DNA from: Flavobacterium gillisiae
GTDB lineage: Bacteria > Bacteroidota > Bacteroidia > Flavobacteriales > Flavobacteriaceae
Direction of reading: 5' to 3'
Length of the DNA stretch: 64,000 nt
Assembly: GCF_900107635.1 (NCBI RefSeq)
Contig: NZ_FNRD01000014.1
Span: 82,805 to 146,804 of the forward strand
Each line of letters begins with the position of its first letter. Within the stretch, counting starts at the first letter, position 1. Positions 16,520-25,250 of the stretch are shown piece by piece. The notes under the pieces are model-generated. The model saw nothing but the letters and a program-made list of their open reading frames with translations. It was not told the origin of the DNA and ran no database searches. The position numbers were made by a program, and so were the translations under genes.

Positions 16520-17459
16520 ATTTGCTTTTGAGGGGACTTACAATTTGTACGTTTTGAAAAACAATAGCTCCTTTTATTACTCCGGCGATTGTGGTTCGTA
16601 GTGCGTCAATTATATGCATTTTCAATTCGCTTTTTGGAAAAATTAAGCTAACTTCTCTAGCTGGTTTTGGTTCTGCAAAGTGACGTAGTTTGACTTTGTC
16701 AGATTCTTTTAAATCCAAAGTATGCAAATAGGGAAGGAGTGTTGTACCTAATCCTTCATCGGCTAGTTTTATTAATGTTTCAAAACTTCCGCTTTCTATT
16801 TGAAAATGGCTAAATTCATTTTTTGGATTGTTTTTGCATAAATTCAAGATACCGTCTCTAAAACAGTGACCATCTTGGAGTAAAAGGATTTCATCTAGAT
16901 TTAAGTCGGAGATGGTAATTTCCTCTTTATTAAACTGCTGATGACTTTCAGGAATGTAAGCTACAAAGGGTTCGAAATATAAAACGATTTCCTTTATTTT
17001 TTCTTCCATCAATGGAGTGGCTGCAATTGCAGCATCCAGATGACCATTATTAAGTTTAGTGATAATCTCCTCCGTATTTAACTCTTCTATTATCAGTTTA
17101 ACTTTTGGATATTTTTTTATAAAATTATTTAAAAACATAGGAAGCAATGTGGGCATGATTGTCGGAATTATTCCTAATCTAAATTCCCCTCCTACAAATC
17201 CTTTTTGTTGTTCGACAATGTCCTGGATACGATCCGCTTCATTGACAATATTTTTAGCTTGATTGACAATCTTTTGTCCAATATCAGTAAGCTGAATTGG
17301 TTTTTTAGATCGGTCAAATATTAAGATGCTTAATTCCTCTTCAATTTTTTGAATTTGCATACTTAATGTAGGTTGCGTAACAAAACATTTTTCTGCAGCT
17401 AAGGTGAAATTTTTATGTTCAGCAACTGCTAAGACGTATTTCAATTGAGTAATTGTCAT
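16518..17459 (-). CDS. oxyR: LysR-family peroxide sensor OxyR
   Basis: Hydrogen-peroxide-responsive transcription activator. The 313-residue protein has a LysR helix-turn-helix at residues 1-60 (LKYVLAVAEHKNFTLAAEKC, then TQPTLSMQIQKIEEEL) and a periplasmic-binding-protein-like effector domain from about 90. The redox pair occurs as DGHCFRD and NLC, at C199 and C208, the same numbering as in E. coli OxyR. A longer frame reaches 17495, but a TATATTTG -7 box at 17481-17488 lies inside it, so I use the ATG at 17459. It is divergent from dps, a classic OxyR target. Confidence 0.95.
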   Translation of the reverse strand: MTITQLKYVLAVAEHKNFTLAAEKCFVTQPTLSMQIQKIEEELSILIFDRSKKPIQLTDIGQKIVNQAKNIVNEADRIQDIVEQQKGFVGGEFRLGIIPTIMPTLLPMFLNNFIKKYPKVKLIIEELNTEEIITKLNNGHLDAAIAATPLMEEKIKEIVLYFEPFVAYIPESHQQFNKEEITISDLNLDEILLLQDGHCFRDGILNLCKNNPKNEFSHFQIESGSFETLIKLADEGLGTTLLPYLHTLDLKESDKVKLRHFAEPKPAREVSLIFPKSELKMHIIDALRTTIAGVIKGAIVFQNVQIVSPLKSK

Positions 17460-17480
17460 TTTTGATAGTATTTTACAATG

Positions 17481-17488
17481 CAAATATA
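17481..17488 (-). promoter_or_regulatory. -7 box of oxyR
   Basis: TATATTTG on the minus strand lies 22 bp before the ATG at 17459. The 95-bp oxyR-dps intergenic region must also hold the dps promoter, for which TTACTTTG at about 17534-17541 is the best candidate. Confidence 0.6.
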
Positions 17489-17554
17489 AAAACAATCAAT
17501 TTAATTTATAGTGTATTTCGTGCTTTTCTTGGTTACTTTGTTAAAAATAAAAAC

Positions 17555-18028
17555 ATGAAAACAAATATTTTAGGTCTACCAGTAAAAGAAACAGAAATAA
17601 TAATCAGTGAACTAAATTCATTATTGTCCAATTATCAAGTTTACTATCAGAATTTAAGAGGAATTCATTGGAACATTAGAGGAAAACGTTTTTTTGATTT
17701 GCATGTAAAATTCGAAGAATTGTATAATGATTCACAATTGAAGATTGATATGATAGCAGAGCGTGTTTTAACTTTGGGAGGTACTCCTTTGCATACATTT
17801 GAAGATTATATTAAGCACAATAAAATAGAAGTTGGTAAAAATATTTCAAATGATGAAAAAGCGGTTCACCTAATTGTGAATTCATTGTCTCATCTATTAA
17901 TTTTAGAAAGAGAAATTTTAAATAAAGCAGCATTGGTTAATGATGAAGGTTCTAATGCCATGATGAGTGACTTTATTGCTGAGCAAGAGAAAACAATCTG
18001 GATGATGCAAGCTTGGTTAGAAGAATAA
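17555..18028 (+). CDS. dps: Dps-family DNA-binding ferritin-like protein
   Basis: Dodecameric mini-ferritin that oxidises Fe(II) with H2O2 and protects DNA. The 157-residue protein carries the inter-subunit ferroxidase signature: GIHWNIRG (His), FFDLHVKFEELYND and IDMIAERVLTLGG. The ATG at 17555 is chosen because the conserved N-terminus MKTNILGLP starts there; the longer frame back to 17453 overlaps the oxyR promoter. It is divergent from oxyR, which fits peroxide induction. A terminator follows at 18058-18097. Confidence 0.95.
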   Translation: MKTNILGLPVKETEIIISELNSLLSNYQVYYQNLRGIHWNIRGKRFFDLHVKFEELYNDSQLKIDMIAERVLTLGGTPLHTFEDYIKHNKIEVGKNISNDEKAVHLIVNSLSHLLILEREILNKAALVNDEGSNAMMSDFIAEQEKTIWMMQAWLEE

Positions 18029-18057
18029 CAGATTCCCTTTTCAGTTTATTAATATAT

Positions 18058-18097
18058 AAAAACCAAAATAGTAGTTACATATTATTTTGGTTTTTTT
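18058..18097 (+). terminator. Terminator of dps
   Basis: The stem AAAACCAAAATA/TATTTTGGTTTT is followed by a T-run, 30 bp after the dps stop. Confidence 0.8.
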
Positions 18098-18170
18098 GTA
18101 AATGTTAAATTTTAACAAATTTATTTCTCCTTAGTTCCAAATTGAGAAGTTTAATCATACTTTTGTAATA

Positions 18171-18455
18171 ATGAAATTTATAGCTCGCATTTTTTTATTC
18201 TTATTTATAGCTTTTCTAGCAACGCCAGCAATAGTGACGATGATAGAGAAGTCGTGCGACACCTCTGTTTTTTTTAGTTTATCTGAAGAGGAACATACTC
18301 AAAAAGAGGTTAAAGTTTTTGCTTACCACACTGAAATAGAACTTGGATTCTTATTGGGAAAGCATAATAAATCAAGCCTTATCCATTCTGTAAATCTCTC
18401 TAAACACGATAAGATTTCGGCCACTATATTTTCCCCTCCACCTAACTTGGCTTAA
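18171..18455 (+). CDS. Small exported or membrane protein, unknown function
   Basis: The 94-residue protein has one N-terminal hydrophobic segment (residues 4-23, uncleaved anchor or signal), two-thirds soluble residues, and ends IFSPPPNLA. I recognise no named family. It lies 84 bp upstream of the SulP transporter gene in the same orientation, so co-transcription with the bicarbonate-uptake genes is possible but not shown. Confidence 0.6.
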   Translation: MKFIARIFLFLFIAFLATPAIVTMIEKSCDTSVFFSLSEEEHTQKEVKVFAYHTEIELGFLLGKHNKSSLIHSVNLSKHDKISATIFSPPPNLA

Positions 18456-18538
18456 TACTTCCGATTGTATTTTTTAAAAAAATAACTGTTTCATTTAAAA
18501 ATGTTGTGAACAGTTTACGTATAAATTATTGTAGTATT

Positions 18539-20197
18539 ATGACAAAGAAAATTAATCTTTTTGCCAACCTTAAATCTGATTTCGCATCTGGTTTAGTGGT
18601 TTTTTTGGTGGCGCTCCCATTGTGTTTAGGAATTGCGATGGCTTCTGGTGCACCTTTATTCTCAGGAATTATTTCCGGTATTATTGGTGGAATTGTAGTA
18701 GGGTATTTAAGTAAATCACACCTTAGTGTTTCTGGACCAGCAGCTGGTTTAACAGCTATTATATTAACAGCAATCACTGATTTTGGTGCTTTTGATATTT
18801 TTTTAACGGCAGTTTTAATTTCAGGGTTTATTCAACTTGGTTTAGGGTTTATAAAGGCAGGTAGTATCTCTAATTACTTCCCAACAAATGTAATTGAAGG
18901 GATGCTTGCCGGAATTGGACTTATTATTATTCTAAAACAATTACCTCATGCCTTTGGTTATGATGCTGATTTTGAAGGAGATCAATCTTTTGTGCAAGCA
19001 AATGGCGGTAACTCTTTCTCTTCATTATTTGAAGTTTTTAATCACGTTCAATTAGGTGCTATTGTAATTACGGTAGTTTCCTTAATCATTCTTATTTCTT
19101 GGGATAAAGTACCTTTTTTAAAGAAGTTGAAATTAGTTCCAGGTGCCTTAATTGCTGTAGTCGCTGGGATTATTTTAAATGAAATTTTCATTTCATCAGG
19201 AAGCTCATTAGCAATATCTAAAGAACATTTAGTTTCGTTGCCAGTTCCTACCTCTTTTGATGAACTAAAGTCAATCATAGTTACACCTAATTTTTCAGGT
19301 TTCACAAATCCTAAAGTATGGGTTGTAGGTTTGACCATTGCCATAGTCGCTTCTATCGAAACATTATTATGTATTGAAGCTTCTGATAGAATGGATGATC
19401 AAAAAAGATATACAGATACTAATGTAGAGCTTAAAGCACAAGGTATTGGTAATATTGTGAGTGCATTAATAGGTGGTTTACCTATGACATCTGTGGTAGT
19501 ACGTACATCTGCTAATAATGCAGCTGGTGCAAAATCAAAAATGTCTGCTATCATTCACGGAGTTTTACTTTTAATAAGTGTATTAGTTATTCCAGTTATT
19601 CTTAATAAAATACCATTAGCAACACTGGCTACAATTTTAATTTTAGTAGGATATAAATTAGCTAAGCCAGCTACTTTTAAACATTTTTGGGAAAAAGGAA
19701 AATACCAATTTATACCTTTTGTAGCTACTTTAGTTGCGGTTGTTACAACTGATTTATTAAAAGGAGTAGCGTTAGGTATCGTAATTAGTATTATTTTTAT
19801 CTTAAAAGGGAATCTTAAAAGAGCTTATAGCTTTAAAAAAGAGGAGTATGTTGATGGAGATATTATTCATATTGATTTAGCCCAAGAAGTTTCTTTTTTA
19901 AATAAAGCAGCTATAAAAAGCACATTAAATGATATTCCAGAAAATTCTAAAGTAATTATAAATGCTGCTGACACTGTTTATATTGCGCATGATATTTTAG
20001 ATTTGATTAAAGAGTTTAAAGAAACCCGTGCTAAAGAAGAGAACATTAAAGTAAAACTTAAAGGCTTCAAAGAAGCATACGATTTAGAAAACTCACCTGA
20101 TAGTGCTAATCATGTTTCTTTTGAACATTATTATGATGTTGCAAAAAGAAAAATGGTAAAAAAAGAAGTAGCTACTGAGACTTTAGAAAATAATTAA
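18539..20197 (+). CDS. SulP-family anion (likely bicarbonate) transporter
   Basis: Inner-membrane transporter of 552 residues. The SulP motif region is FLVALPLCLGIAMASGAPL (about residues 18-36). The core has about 14 hydrophobic segments up to about 410, including IEAS(D) and GGLPMTSVVVRTSANNAAGA. A C-terminal STAS-like domain follows from about 430. The next gene is a beta-carbonic anhydrase, 82 bp downstream. This pairing is a known sign of bicarbonate rather than sulfate transport, so I infer inorganic-carbon uptake. The start is the ATG at 18539; a GTG at 18506 adds 11 unconserved residues. Confidence 0.9.
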   Translation: MTKKINLFANLKSDFASGLVVFLVALPLCLGIAMASGAPLFSGIISGIIGGIVVGYLSKSHLSVSGPAAGLTAIILTAITDFGAFDIFLTAVLISGFIQLGLGFIKAGSISNYFPTNVIEGMLAGIGLIIILKQLPHAFGYDADFEGDQSFVQANGGNSFSSLFEVFNHVQLGAIVITVVSLIILISWDKVPFLKKLKLVPGALIAVVAGIILNEIFISSGSSLAISKEHLVSLPVPTSFDELKSIIVTPNFSGFTNPKVWVVGLTIAIVASIETLLCIEASDRMDDQKRYTDTNVELKAQGIGNIVSALIGGLPMTSVVVRTSANNAAGAKSKMSAIIHGVLLLISVLVIPVILNKIPLATLATILILVGYKLAKPATFKHFWEKGKYQFIPFVATLVAVVTTDLLKGVALGIVISIIFILKGNLKRAYSFKKEEYVDGDIIHIDLAQEVSFLNKAAIKSTLNDIPENSKVIINAADTVYIAHDILDLIKEFKETRAKEENIKVKLKGFKEAYDLENSPDSANHVSFEHYYDVAKRKMVKKEVATETLENN

Positions 20198-20279
20198 ACA
20201 AAAAAAATTGACGATTAATTAATACTCTTAATTTTAGTAAATTATAGAGCTAGTTATAAATTTTAAAACATAAAGAAAA

Positions 20280-20915
20280 ATGAGTGATTTTTATAAAAAA
20301 ATATTAGAAAATAATAAAGAATGGGTTGAAAAAGCATTAGCTGTAGATCCAAATTATTTTGCAGATTTGGCTAAAGGGCAAACACCACCATTATTATGGA
20401 TTGGTTGTTCAGACAGTCGTGTGCCAGCAAATGAAATTATCGGTGCTAAACCGGGTGAAGTTTTTGTACATAGAAACATTGCTAACATGGTTGTTCACTC
20501 TGATATGAATATGCTAAGCGTACTAGACTATGCAGTTAATGTATTAAAGGTAAAGCATGTTATTGTTTGTGGACATTATGGATGTGGTGGAGTTAAAGCG
20601 GCTATGGGTAATCAGTCTATTGGTATTATCGACAACTGGATTCGTCATATTAAAGATGTTTATCGTTTACATAATGACTATTTAGATTCTATCGAAGATG
20701 AAACAGAACGTTTCAATGCTTTTGTTGAAATTAATATTAAAGAACAAGTTTTTGATTTATCTAAAACTTCAATCGTTCAATCTGCATGGAAAAACGGCCA
20801 AGATTTAAGTATTCACGGTTGGGTTTACGGTTTAAACTCAGGTTTTGTAACCGACTTAAATGTAAATATTAGTTCCAACAAAGAGTTGGATGAAGTTTTT
20901 CAATTGAAGTTCTAA
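20280..20915 (+). CDS. Beta-class carbonic anhydrase
   Basis: Cytoplasmic zinc enzyme interconverting CO2 and bicarbonate. The 211-residue protein has zinc ligands C43, H99 and C102 (IGCSDSR and VCGHYGCGG), with the catalytic Asp45-Arg47 dyad. It lies 82 bp behind the SulP transporter gene, and the two likely work together to supply bicarbonate for anaplerotic carboxylation. A strong terminator immediately follows the stop. Confidence 0.97.
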   Translation: MSDFYKKILENNKEWVEKALAVDPNYFADLAKGQTPPLLWIGCSDSRVPANEIIGAKPGEVFVHRNIANMVVHSDMNMLSVLDYAVNVLKVKHVIVCGHYGCGGVKAAMGNQSIGIIDNWIRHIKDVYRLHNDYLDSIEDETERFNAFVEINIKEQVFDLSKTSIVQSAWKNGQDLSIHGWVYGLNSGFVTDLNVNISSNKELDEVFQLKF

Positions 20916-20920
20916 AAATA

Positions 20921-20948
20921 AAAAAAATCGCCTTAGGGCGATTTTTTT
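20921..20948. terminator. Terminator of the carbonic anhydrase gene
   Basis: The stem AAAAAAATCGCC/GGCGATTTTTTT has loop TTAG. It also serves the convergent LETM1-related gene. Confidence 0.9.
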
Positions 20949-20950
20949 AT

Positions 20951-22156
20951 TTAATCTATATCTATATCTGAATTTTCATTGAAAGCCGAAGGAAGTAATT
21001 TTGGAATAAATTTGATAAGGATAGGCAATAGCAAGCTACCTCCAGGGAGCAAAAATATAGTGAGGGACGGAATGGTTTTGCAAATTTCCAATAGCTGCTT
21101 TTTTACCTTTTTCTTTTCTCTTTCATCCAAGTCTCTCCTTGTAGAGATTCCTAAAAGAATCATTAAATCTCTACTTTGAACAATTTCTTTGACCAATCGA
21201 TTTTTGTTTCGTGTAATTAATGTGATTACACTTTGAGTAGTTTGGTCATAAAAATGTTTAACTGGATTCGAATAGTTGAAATAAGGAATTTTGCTTTTAT
21301 GTTTTGTGATAAAAGCATCGGTATTGTTGATGCTTTCCGTTACAAAGGAGTCAGGAACTGAAATCAATTCTGCTAATTTGTGCAAAAAGTAAGCTTCTTC
21401 ATTTTCAATCTTTCCATCACTCCACAGTGCCATTCCCGCCATATCAATTAGATAATATTTCTCTAATTCAGATTCAAAATATTTCAGATTGAGTTCTTCC
21501 AGATTTTGAACACTTACTTTTGAAAATTTGCTATAGCGTACTGAGGCTTCAAACAACTTATTTAATAAATCGTCATACTTGGATTTATTGGATTTGGTTT
21601 TTAAAGCAAGAGAAACAATGCTAATGACTGCTTCTTCTATTTTTTTTAGATATTTCTCGGGTATTTGACCATGAATTAAATATTGGCGAAAAGCCAAAAC
21701 ATCTATAAAAAGTAAAGCATTCGTTACAATATGAGAAAAGTTTTTGCTGATGATGTCAATGTTAGTTTGAACTCGATCATCAATTATTTTTTCCAAATTT
21801 AAAGAAGGCGGACTATCAGGCAATATTTTTTTTAGCAAATTATACCCTTGAGGAGTCATCTCATTATAGAAGTCTAAGGCTTTAGATAGAAAATTATCTG
21901 GATTGTTGTCACGGGTACTTAATCCATAAATAGCATAAAGTGTATTTAACAAAGCGACCTTTGGGATTTCATTTTGAACCCAGCCCTTCGTTGTTATAGG
22001 AACGGTGGTTTCAAAAGAAACAATATGACCGTATATGAATCCTGTTTTTCTAATATTGATGTAAAACAAAGCAGGACTCTCGTAAACAATTTGTTCCTTG
22101 TTCTTTTGTTTTGAAAAATACTTATCTATCCAACCGGATGCTGAAGGGTTAATCAT
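20951..22156 (-). CDS. LETM1-related biofilm-associated family protein
   Basis: The 401-residue protein resembles the flavobacterial family named LETM1-related biofilm-associated. The C-terminal segment PSLTIFLLPGGSLLLPILIKFIPKLLPSAF-like (from about residue 363; hydrophobic, with a PxxLP ending) recalls the LETM1 membrane helix and RBD start. The preceding TerB-like helical part contains LYLIDMAGMALWSDGKIENEEA-type sequence with acidic residues. The family's cation-exchange role in mitochondria cannot be assumed here. It is monocistronic and convergent with the carbonic anhydrase gene. Confidence 0.7.
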   Translation of the reverse strand: MINPSASGWIDKYFSKQKNKEQIVYESPALFYINIRKTGFIYGHIVSFETTVPITTKGWVQNEIPKVALLNTLYAIYGLSTRDNNPDNFLSKALDFYNEMTPQGYNLLKKILPDSPPSLNLEKIIDDRVQTNIDIISKNFSHIVTNALLFIDVLAFRQYLIHGQIPEKYLKKIEEAVISIVSLALKTKSNKSKYDDLLNKLFEASVRYSKFSKVSVQNLEELNLKYFESELEKYYLIDMAGMALWSDGKIENEEAYFLHKLAELISVPDSFVTESINNTDAFITKHKSKIPYFNYSNPVKHFYDQTTQSVITLITRNKNRLVKEIVQSRDLMILLGISTRRDLDEREKKKVKKQLLEICKTIPSLTIFLLPGGSLLLPILIKFIPKLLPSAFNENSDIDID

Positions 22157-22217
22157 TGTTTATTTTTAATAGTACAAAGCTATGTTATTTTATTGTCTTG
22201 GGATTAAATAAAAATAA

Positions 22218-22257
22218 AATATGCCTACCGTTATTTTAAAATAAGTATAGGCATATT
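22218..22257 (-). terminator. Terminator of the Cu/Zn SOD gene
   Basis: The stem AAATATGCCTA/TAGGCATATTT has an inner TTATTTTAAAATAA palindrome. A T-rich run follows on the minus strand. Confidence 0.7.
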
Positions 22258-22269
22258 TATACTAGTAAA

Positions 22270-22797
22270 TTACTTGATGATAGCTGAACATGCTACTCTT
22301 GCTCCGGCATTACCAGAAGGTTGCGATACAAAGTCATCAGATCCTTCATGTACAATTAATCCTTTGCCTAAAATATCTTTTGTAGGATCTCCTGAACCAA
22401 TATTCCATTGATCTGTAGTTATAGTTATCGTTCCATTACCTTTAGTGTCAGCCGTGAAATTCCCTATGTCTCCTTTATGGTATTCGCCCACGCCCCATTT
22501 TCCGTGTTTTTTGAAGGTAGGGTTCCAATGCCCGCCAGCTGAACTTCCATCTGCAGCTGAACAATCAGATTTTTCATGGATATGAATGGCATGAATTCCT
22601 GGTTTTAACCCTGCTAATTTAGCTACGAAAGTAACTTTGCCATTTTTCTCAATAAAAGTGGCTGTACCAGAAACGTTACTGTTGCTTTTTGCTTCAAAAG
22701 CAATAATTAATTTTTTAGCATCACTGGAGCCGCTGTTGGTTTTACAACCAATAATTACAGCAATTATAAGCGCGATTGAAAGTATGATTTTTTTCAT
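22270..22797 (-). CDS. sodC: Cu/Zn superoxide dismutase, lipoprotein
   Basis: Envelope superoxide dismutase of 175 residues with lipobox VIIGC (Cys18). All expected metal ligands are visible: the pair in AIHIHEK, the His of GGHWNP, the His of KKHGKWG, H and D of EYHKGDIGN, and the His of GLIVHEG. The two disulfide cysteines (SDCSAA and RVACSAI) and the active-site Arg (GARVAC) are present. It is a single gene with its own terminator. Confidence 0.96.
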   Translation of the reverse strand: MKKIILSIALIIAVIIGCKTNSGSSDAKKLIIAFEAKSNSNVSGTATFIEKNGKVTFVAKLAGLKPGIHAIHIHEKSDCSAADGSSAGGHWNPTFKKHGKWGVGEYHKGDIGNFTADTKGNGTITITTDQWNIGSGDPTKDILGKGLIVHEGSDDFVSQPSGNAGARVACSAIIK

Positions 22798-23182
22798 GAT
22801 AGTATGTGGGTTACAATTATTATATAAAATTACGTATAAAATTACTATCCATAAATTAAATCACTATTAAATTTTTATTAGGATTATCTCACAAATTGTG
22901 TGTATTTATAAATGGTTACTTATATACAGTCGTAAGTATTTCTATTTTGATTATTATTTGTACGCTAAATAAGTAGTAACGTTCTCTTTTTGGCGTTTTA
23001 TAAGTGTGCTTATTCCTGGTATTAATACTTTTTATTGCTCAAATTGGGTTATAAAGTACTTTTGTAACGAGCGCGTTAACTGTTATTAATGAACTTTTTA
23101 ATAGAATAAATGTAAATTGTTCATTATTCTGTTTCTATAGTTATGGTATTCTCTGTGAGTTTTTCTAATGTCTATTTATGGG
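22798..23182. other. AT-rich intergenic region between sodC and the BCCT promoter
   Basis: I see no convincing reading frame, RNA gene or repeat here; it contains scattered short AT-rich words only. Confidence 0.5.
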
Positions 23183-23211
23183 TTGTAACGGCTCTTTTTT
23201 TACTAAATTTG
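23183..23211 (+). promoter_or_regulatory. Promoter of the BCCT-usp operon
   Basis: TTG at 23183-23185, 18 bp, then TAAATTTG at 23204-23211 gives a good Bacteroidota promoter. It lies about 400 bp upstream of the BCCT start codon and predicts a long 5' leader of about 390 nt. Confidence 0.6.
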
Positions 23212-23237
23212 CATTCCAATATTTTGCTTTTTTAAGA

Positions 23238-23280
23238 CTGTTTAATTAAACAGGTTGACACCGATTAAAGATCTTTAATC
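23238..23280. promoter_or_regulatory. Two adjacent perfect palindromes in the BCCT leader
   Basis: CTGTTTAATTAAACAG at 23238-23253 and GATTAAAGATCTTTAATC at 23263-23280 are both perfect palindromes, with centres 26 bp apart. They lie 27-69 bp after the -7 box, where a repressor would block transcription or a hairpin would form at the 5' end of the message. No known operator or riboswitch class is recognised. Confidence 0.5.
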
Positions 23281-23556
23281 ATTTACTCATTTAAAGTTAT
23301 TTTTTTGCTAGACCTACAAGGGCATTTAGCCATTTTAGGTACTATGATTTGCTTTGATGCAGATAAAAGCGCGCTATTTACTGATTTTTAGGTGAATGTG
23401 AAACGAGTTTTAGCCTCTGTTAGAAGAATAGGTGTACGTTCCCATCTGGTTTAGCGAAAATTTTTAAACAATTTTTCAAAGGCAATACAAAAGCCCTTTG
23501 TGAAATAAGTTTTAAGATTAATATTGGGCACTATTTTTAGGTTTTATATATAAATG

Positions 23557-23573
23557 GAGAGTTTCGAACTCTC
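23557..23573 (+). other. Small stable hairpin in front of the BCCT gene
   Basis: GAGAGTT-TCG-AACTCTC forms a perfect 7-bp stem with a 3-nt loop, ending 36 bp before the ATG. No T-run follows, so it is not a terminator; it may be part of the leader structure. Confidence 0.45.
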
Positions 23574-23609
23574 AAAGAAATTAAATTACATCAAAAAACA
23601 AGATGATTT

Positions 23610-25250
23610 ATGGCTAAGAAAATTATAAGAAGTGATGAGAGAAAATCCATTTTTGGGTTAGAAGTAAATGGGCCTGTGTTTTTTACATCAGCGATTACAA
23701 TCATTATCATAATAGCATTAACCCTAATGTTTAAAGACGGGGCAGAACAATTTTTTACAGCAACGCAGAATTATGTTGCAAATAAAGCAGGCTGGTTTTT
23801 TATACTAAGTGTAAATGTTTTTCTAATATTTATGATTTATCTGGCCTTCAGTAAATTTGGGCATTTAAGGATTGGAGGGCAAAATGCAAAACCGGAATTT
23901 AAAACACTTTCCTGGTTCGCAATGTTATTTAGTGCGGGAATGGGAATTGGATTATTGTTTTGGAGTATTTCAGAGCCTGTATATCATTTTCTTAGTCCAC
24001 CGATGGCAGAAGGCGGAACTGCTGAAGCAGCCAAGGAAGCTATGAAATTTACATTTTTACACTGGGGTTTTCACGCTTGGGCAGTTTATGCATTGGTAGG
24101 TTTGTCCTTGGCGTATTTCACCTATTCTCGTGGTCTTCCACTTACCATCAGATCAATTTTTTATCCTTATTTGGGAGACAAAATTTACGGAAAAATTGGA
24201 GATGCCATAGATATCTTTGCTGTACTGGCGACTTTATTTGGACTAGCTACTTCTTTAGGAATGGGAGTTCAACAAATTGCAGCAGGATTACAGCACTTAT
24301 TTGGAATAGATAGTGGTGTACAAACTCAAATCATTTTAATTGCCGTAATAACATCAATTGCTACTGTTTCAGTTGTTTTGGGAGTAGATAAAGGAGTACG
24401 AGTTTTGAGTGAATGGAATATGAGAGTAGCAGTGCTATTTCTTCTTATAGTATTGATATTAGGACCAACCATCTTTATTTTTAAATCTTTTGTACAAAAT
24501 ACAGGGAGTTACTTATCTGGCTTTCTTGAAGTTGCTACATGGACAGAAAGTTACACAGGAACGAATTGGCAAAACGCTTGGACCGTTTTTTACTGGGGAT
24601 GGTGGATTGCTTGGTCTCCATTTGTAGGAATGTTTATTGCTCGTATTTCTAAAGGGCGTACGGTACGTGAGTTTATCTTAGGAGTTTTATTAGTACCGTC
24701 ACTTGTGACTTTTTTATGGATCTCTGCTTTTGGAAGTACAGCATTACATCAAGTGCTTCTTGGAGACGATACTATTGTAAAAGCAGTAAATGATAACGTT
24801 GCTACTGCCTTGTTTGTGTTTTTAGAAGATTATCCTTTCTCATTTTATCTTAACATTATCGCTGTAATTTTAATTGCCGGATTCTTTATTACCTCTTCAG
24901 ATTCAGGATCTTTGGTGGTAGATAATTTAACTTCTGGAGGAAAAATTGATGCACCGGTAGGACAAAGAATATTTTGGGCTCTTGCTGAAGGTGGTGTAGC
25001 TGCAGTTCTTTTAATAGGTGGAGGATTACAGGCGCTTCAAACGGCCACAATTGTAACCGGATTGCCATTTGCAGTGATTTTAATAGTTATGTGCTTTTCA
25101 CTTTATAAAGGTTTAAATGAAGATTTTAACAAACTTAAGAAGAGAGAATCCCAAAAAGAACTTGAAAATTACGAGGAAATTGTTTCTGACATCGTTAAAA
25201 AACAAAACACTAATCACCACAACAAATTAAATAATCCTACTAATGACTGA
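23610..25250 (+). CDS. BCCT-family betaine/choline/carnitine transporter
   Basis: Inner-membrane osmolyte transporter of 546 residues with 12 predicted helices. The signature GMGIGLLFWSISEPVYH is the Gly-rich unwound helix. GMG in this position is typical of Na+-coupled betaine carriers such as BetP, while CaiT has a different sequence. The Trp-rich substrate motif is YWGWWIAWSPFVGMFIARIS. The C-terminal tail is short and charged. It is followed, with an 8-bp overlap, by a universal stress protein gene, so the two are translationally coupled. The likely role is uptake of compatible solute under osmotic stress; the exact substrate is not decided by sequence. Confidence 0.93.
   Translation: MAKKIIRSDERKSIFGLEVNGPVFFTSAITIIIIIALTLMFKDGAEQFFTATQNYVANKAGWFFILSVNVFLIFMIYLAFSKFGHLRIGGQNAKPEFKTLSWFAMLFSAGMGIGLLFWSISEPVYHFLSPPMAEGGTAEAAKEAMKFTFLHWGFHAWAVYALVGLSLAYFTYSRGLPLTIRSIFYPYLGDKIYGKIGDAIDIFAVLATLFGLATSLGMGVQQIAAGLQHLFGIDSGVQTQIILIAVITSIATVSVVLGVDKGVRVLSEWNMRVAVLFLLIVLILGPTIFIFKSFVQNTGSYLSGFLEVATWTESYTGTNWQNAWTVFYWGWWIAWSPFVGMFIARISKGRTVREFILGVLLVPSLVTFLWISAFGSTALHQVLLGDDTIVKAVNDNVATALFVFLEDYPFSFYLNIIAVILIAGFFITSSDSGSLVVDNLTSGGKIDAPVGQRIFWALAEGGVAAVLLIGGGLQALQTATIVTGLPFAVILIVMCFSLYKGLNEDFNKLKKRESQKELENYEEIVSDIVKKQNTNHHNKLNNPTND

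Noticed and set aside
23212..23609. Known riboswitch or T-box in the BCCT leader
   Set aside because: I could not match any known class by conserved core sequence; only palindromes and one hairpin are supportable.
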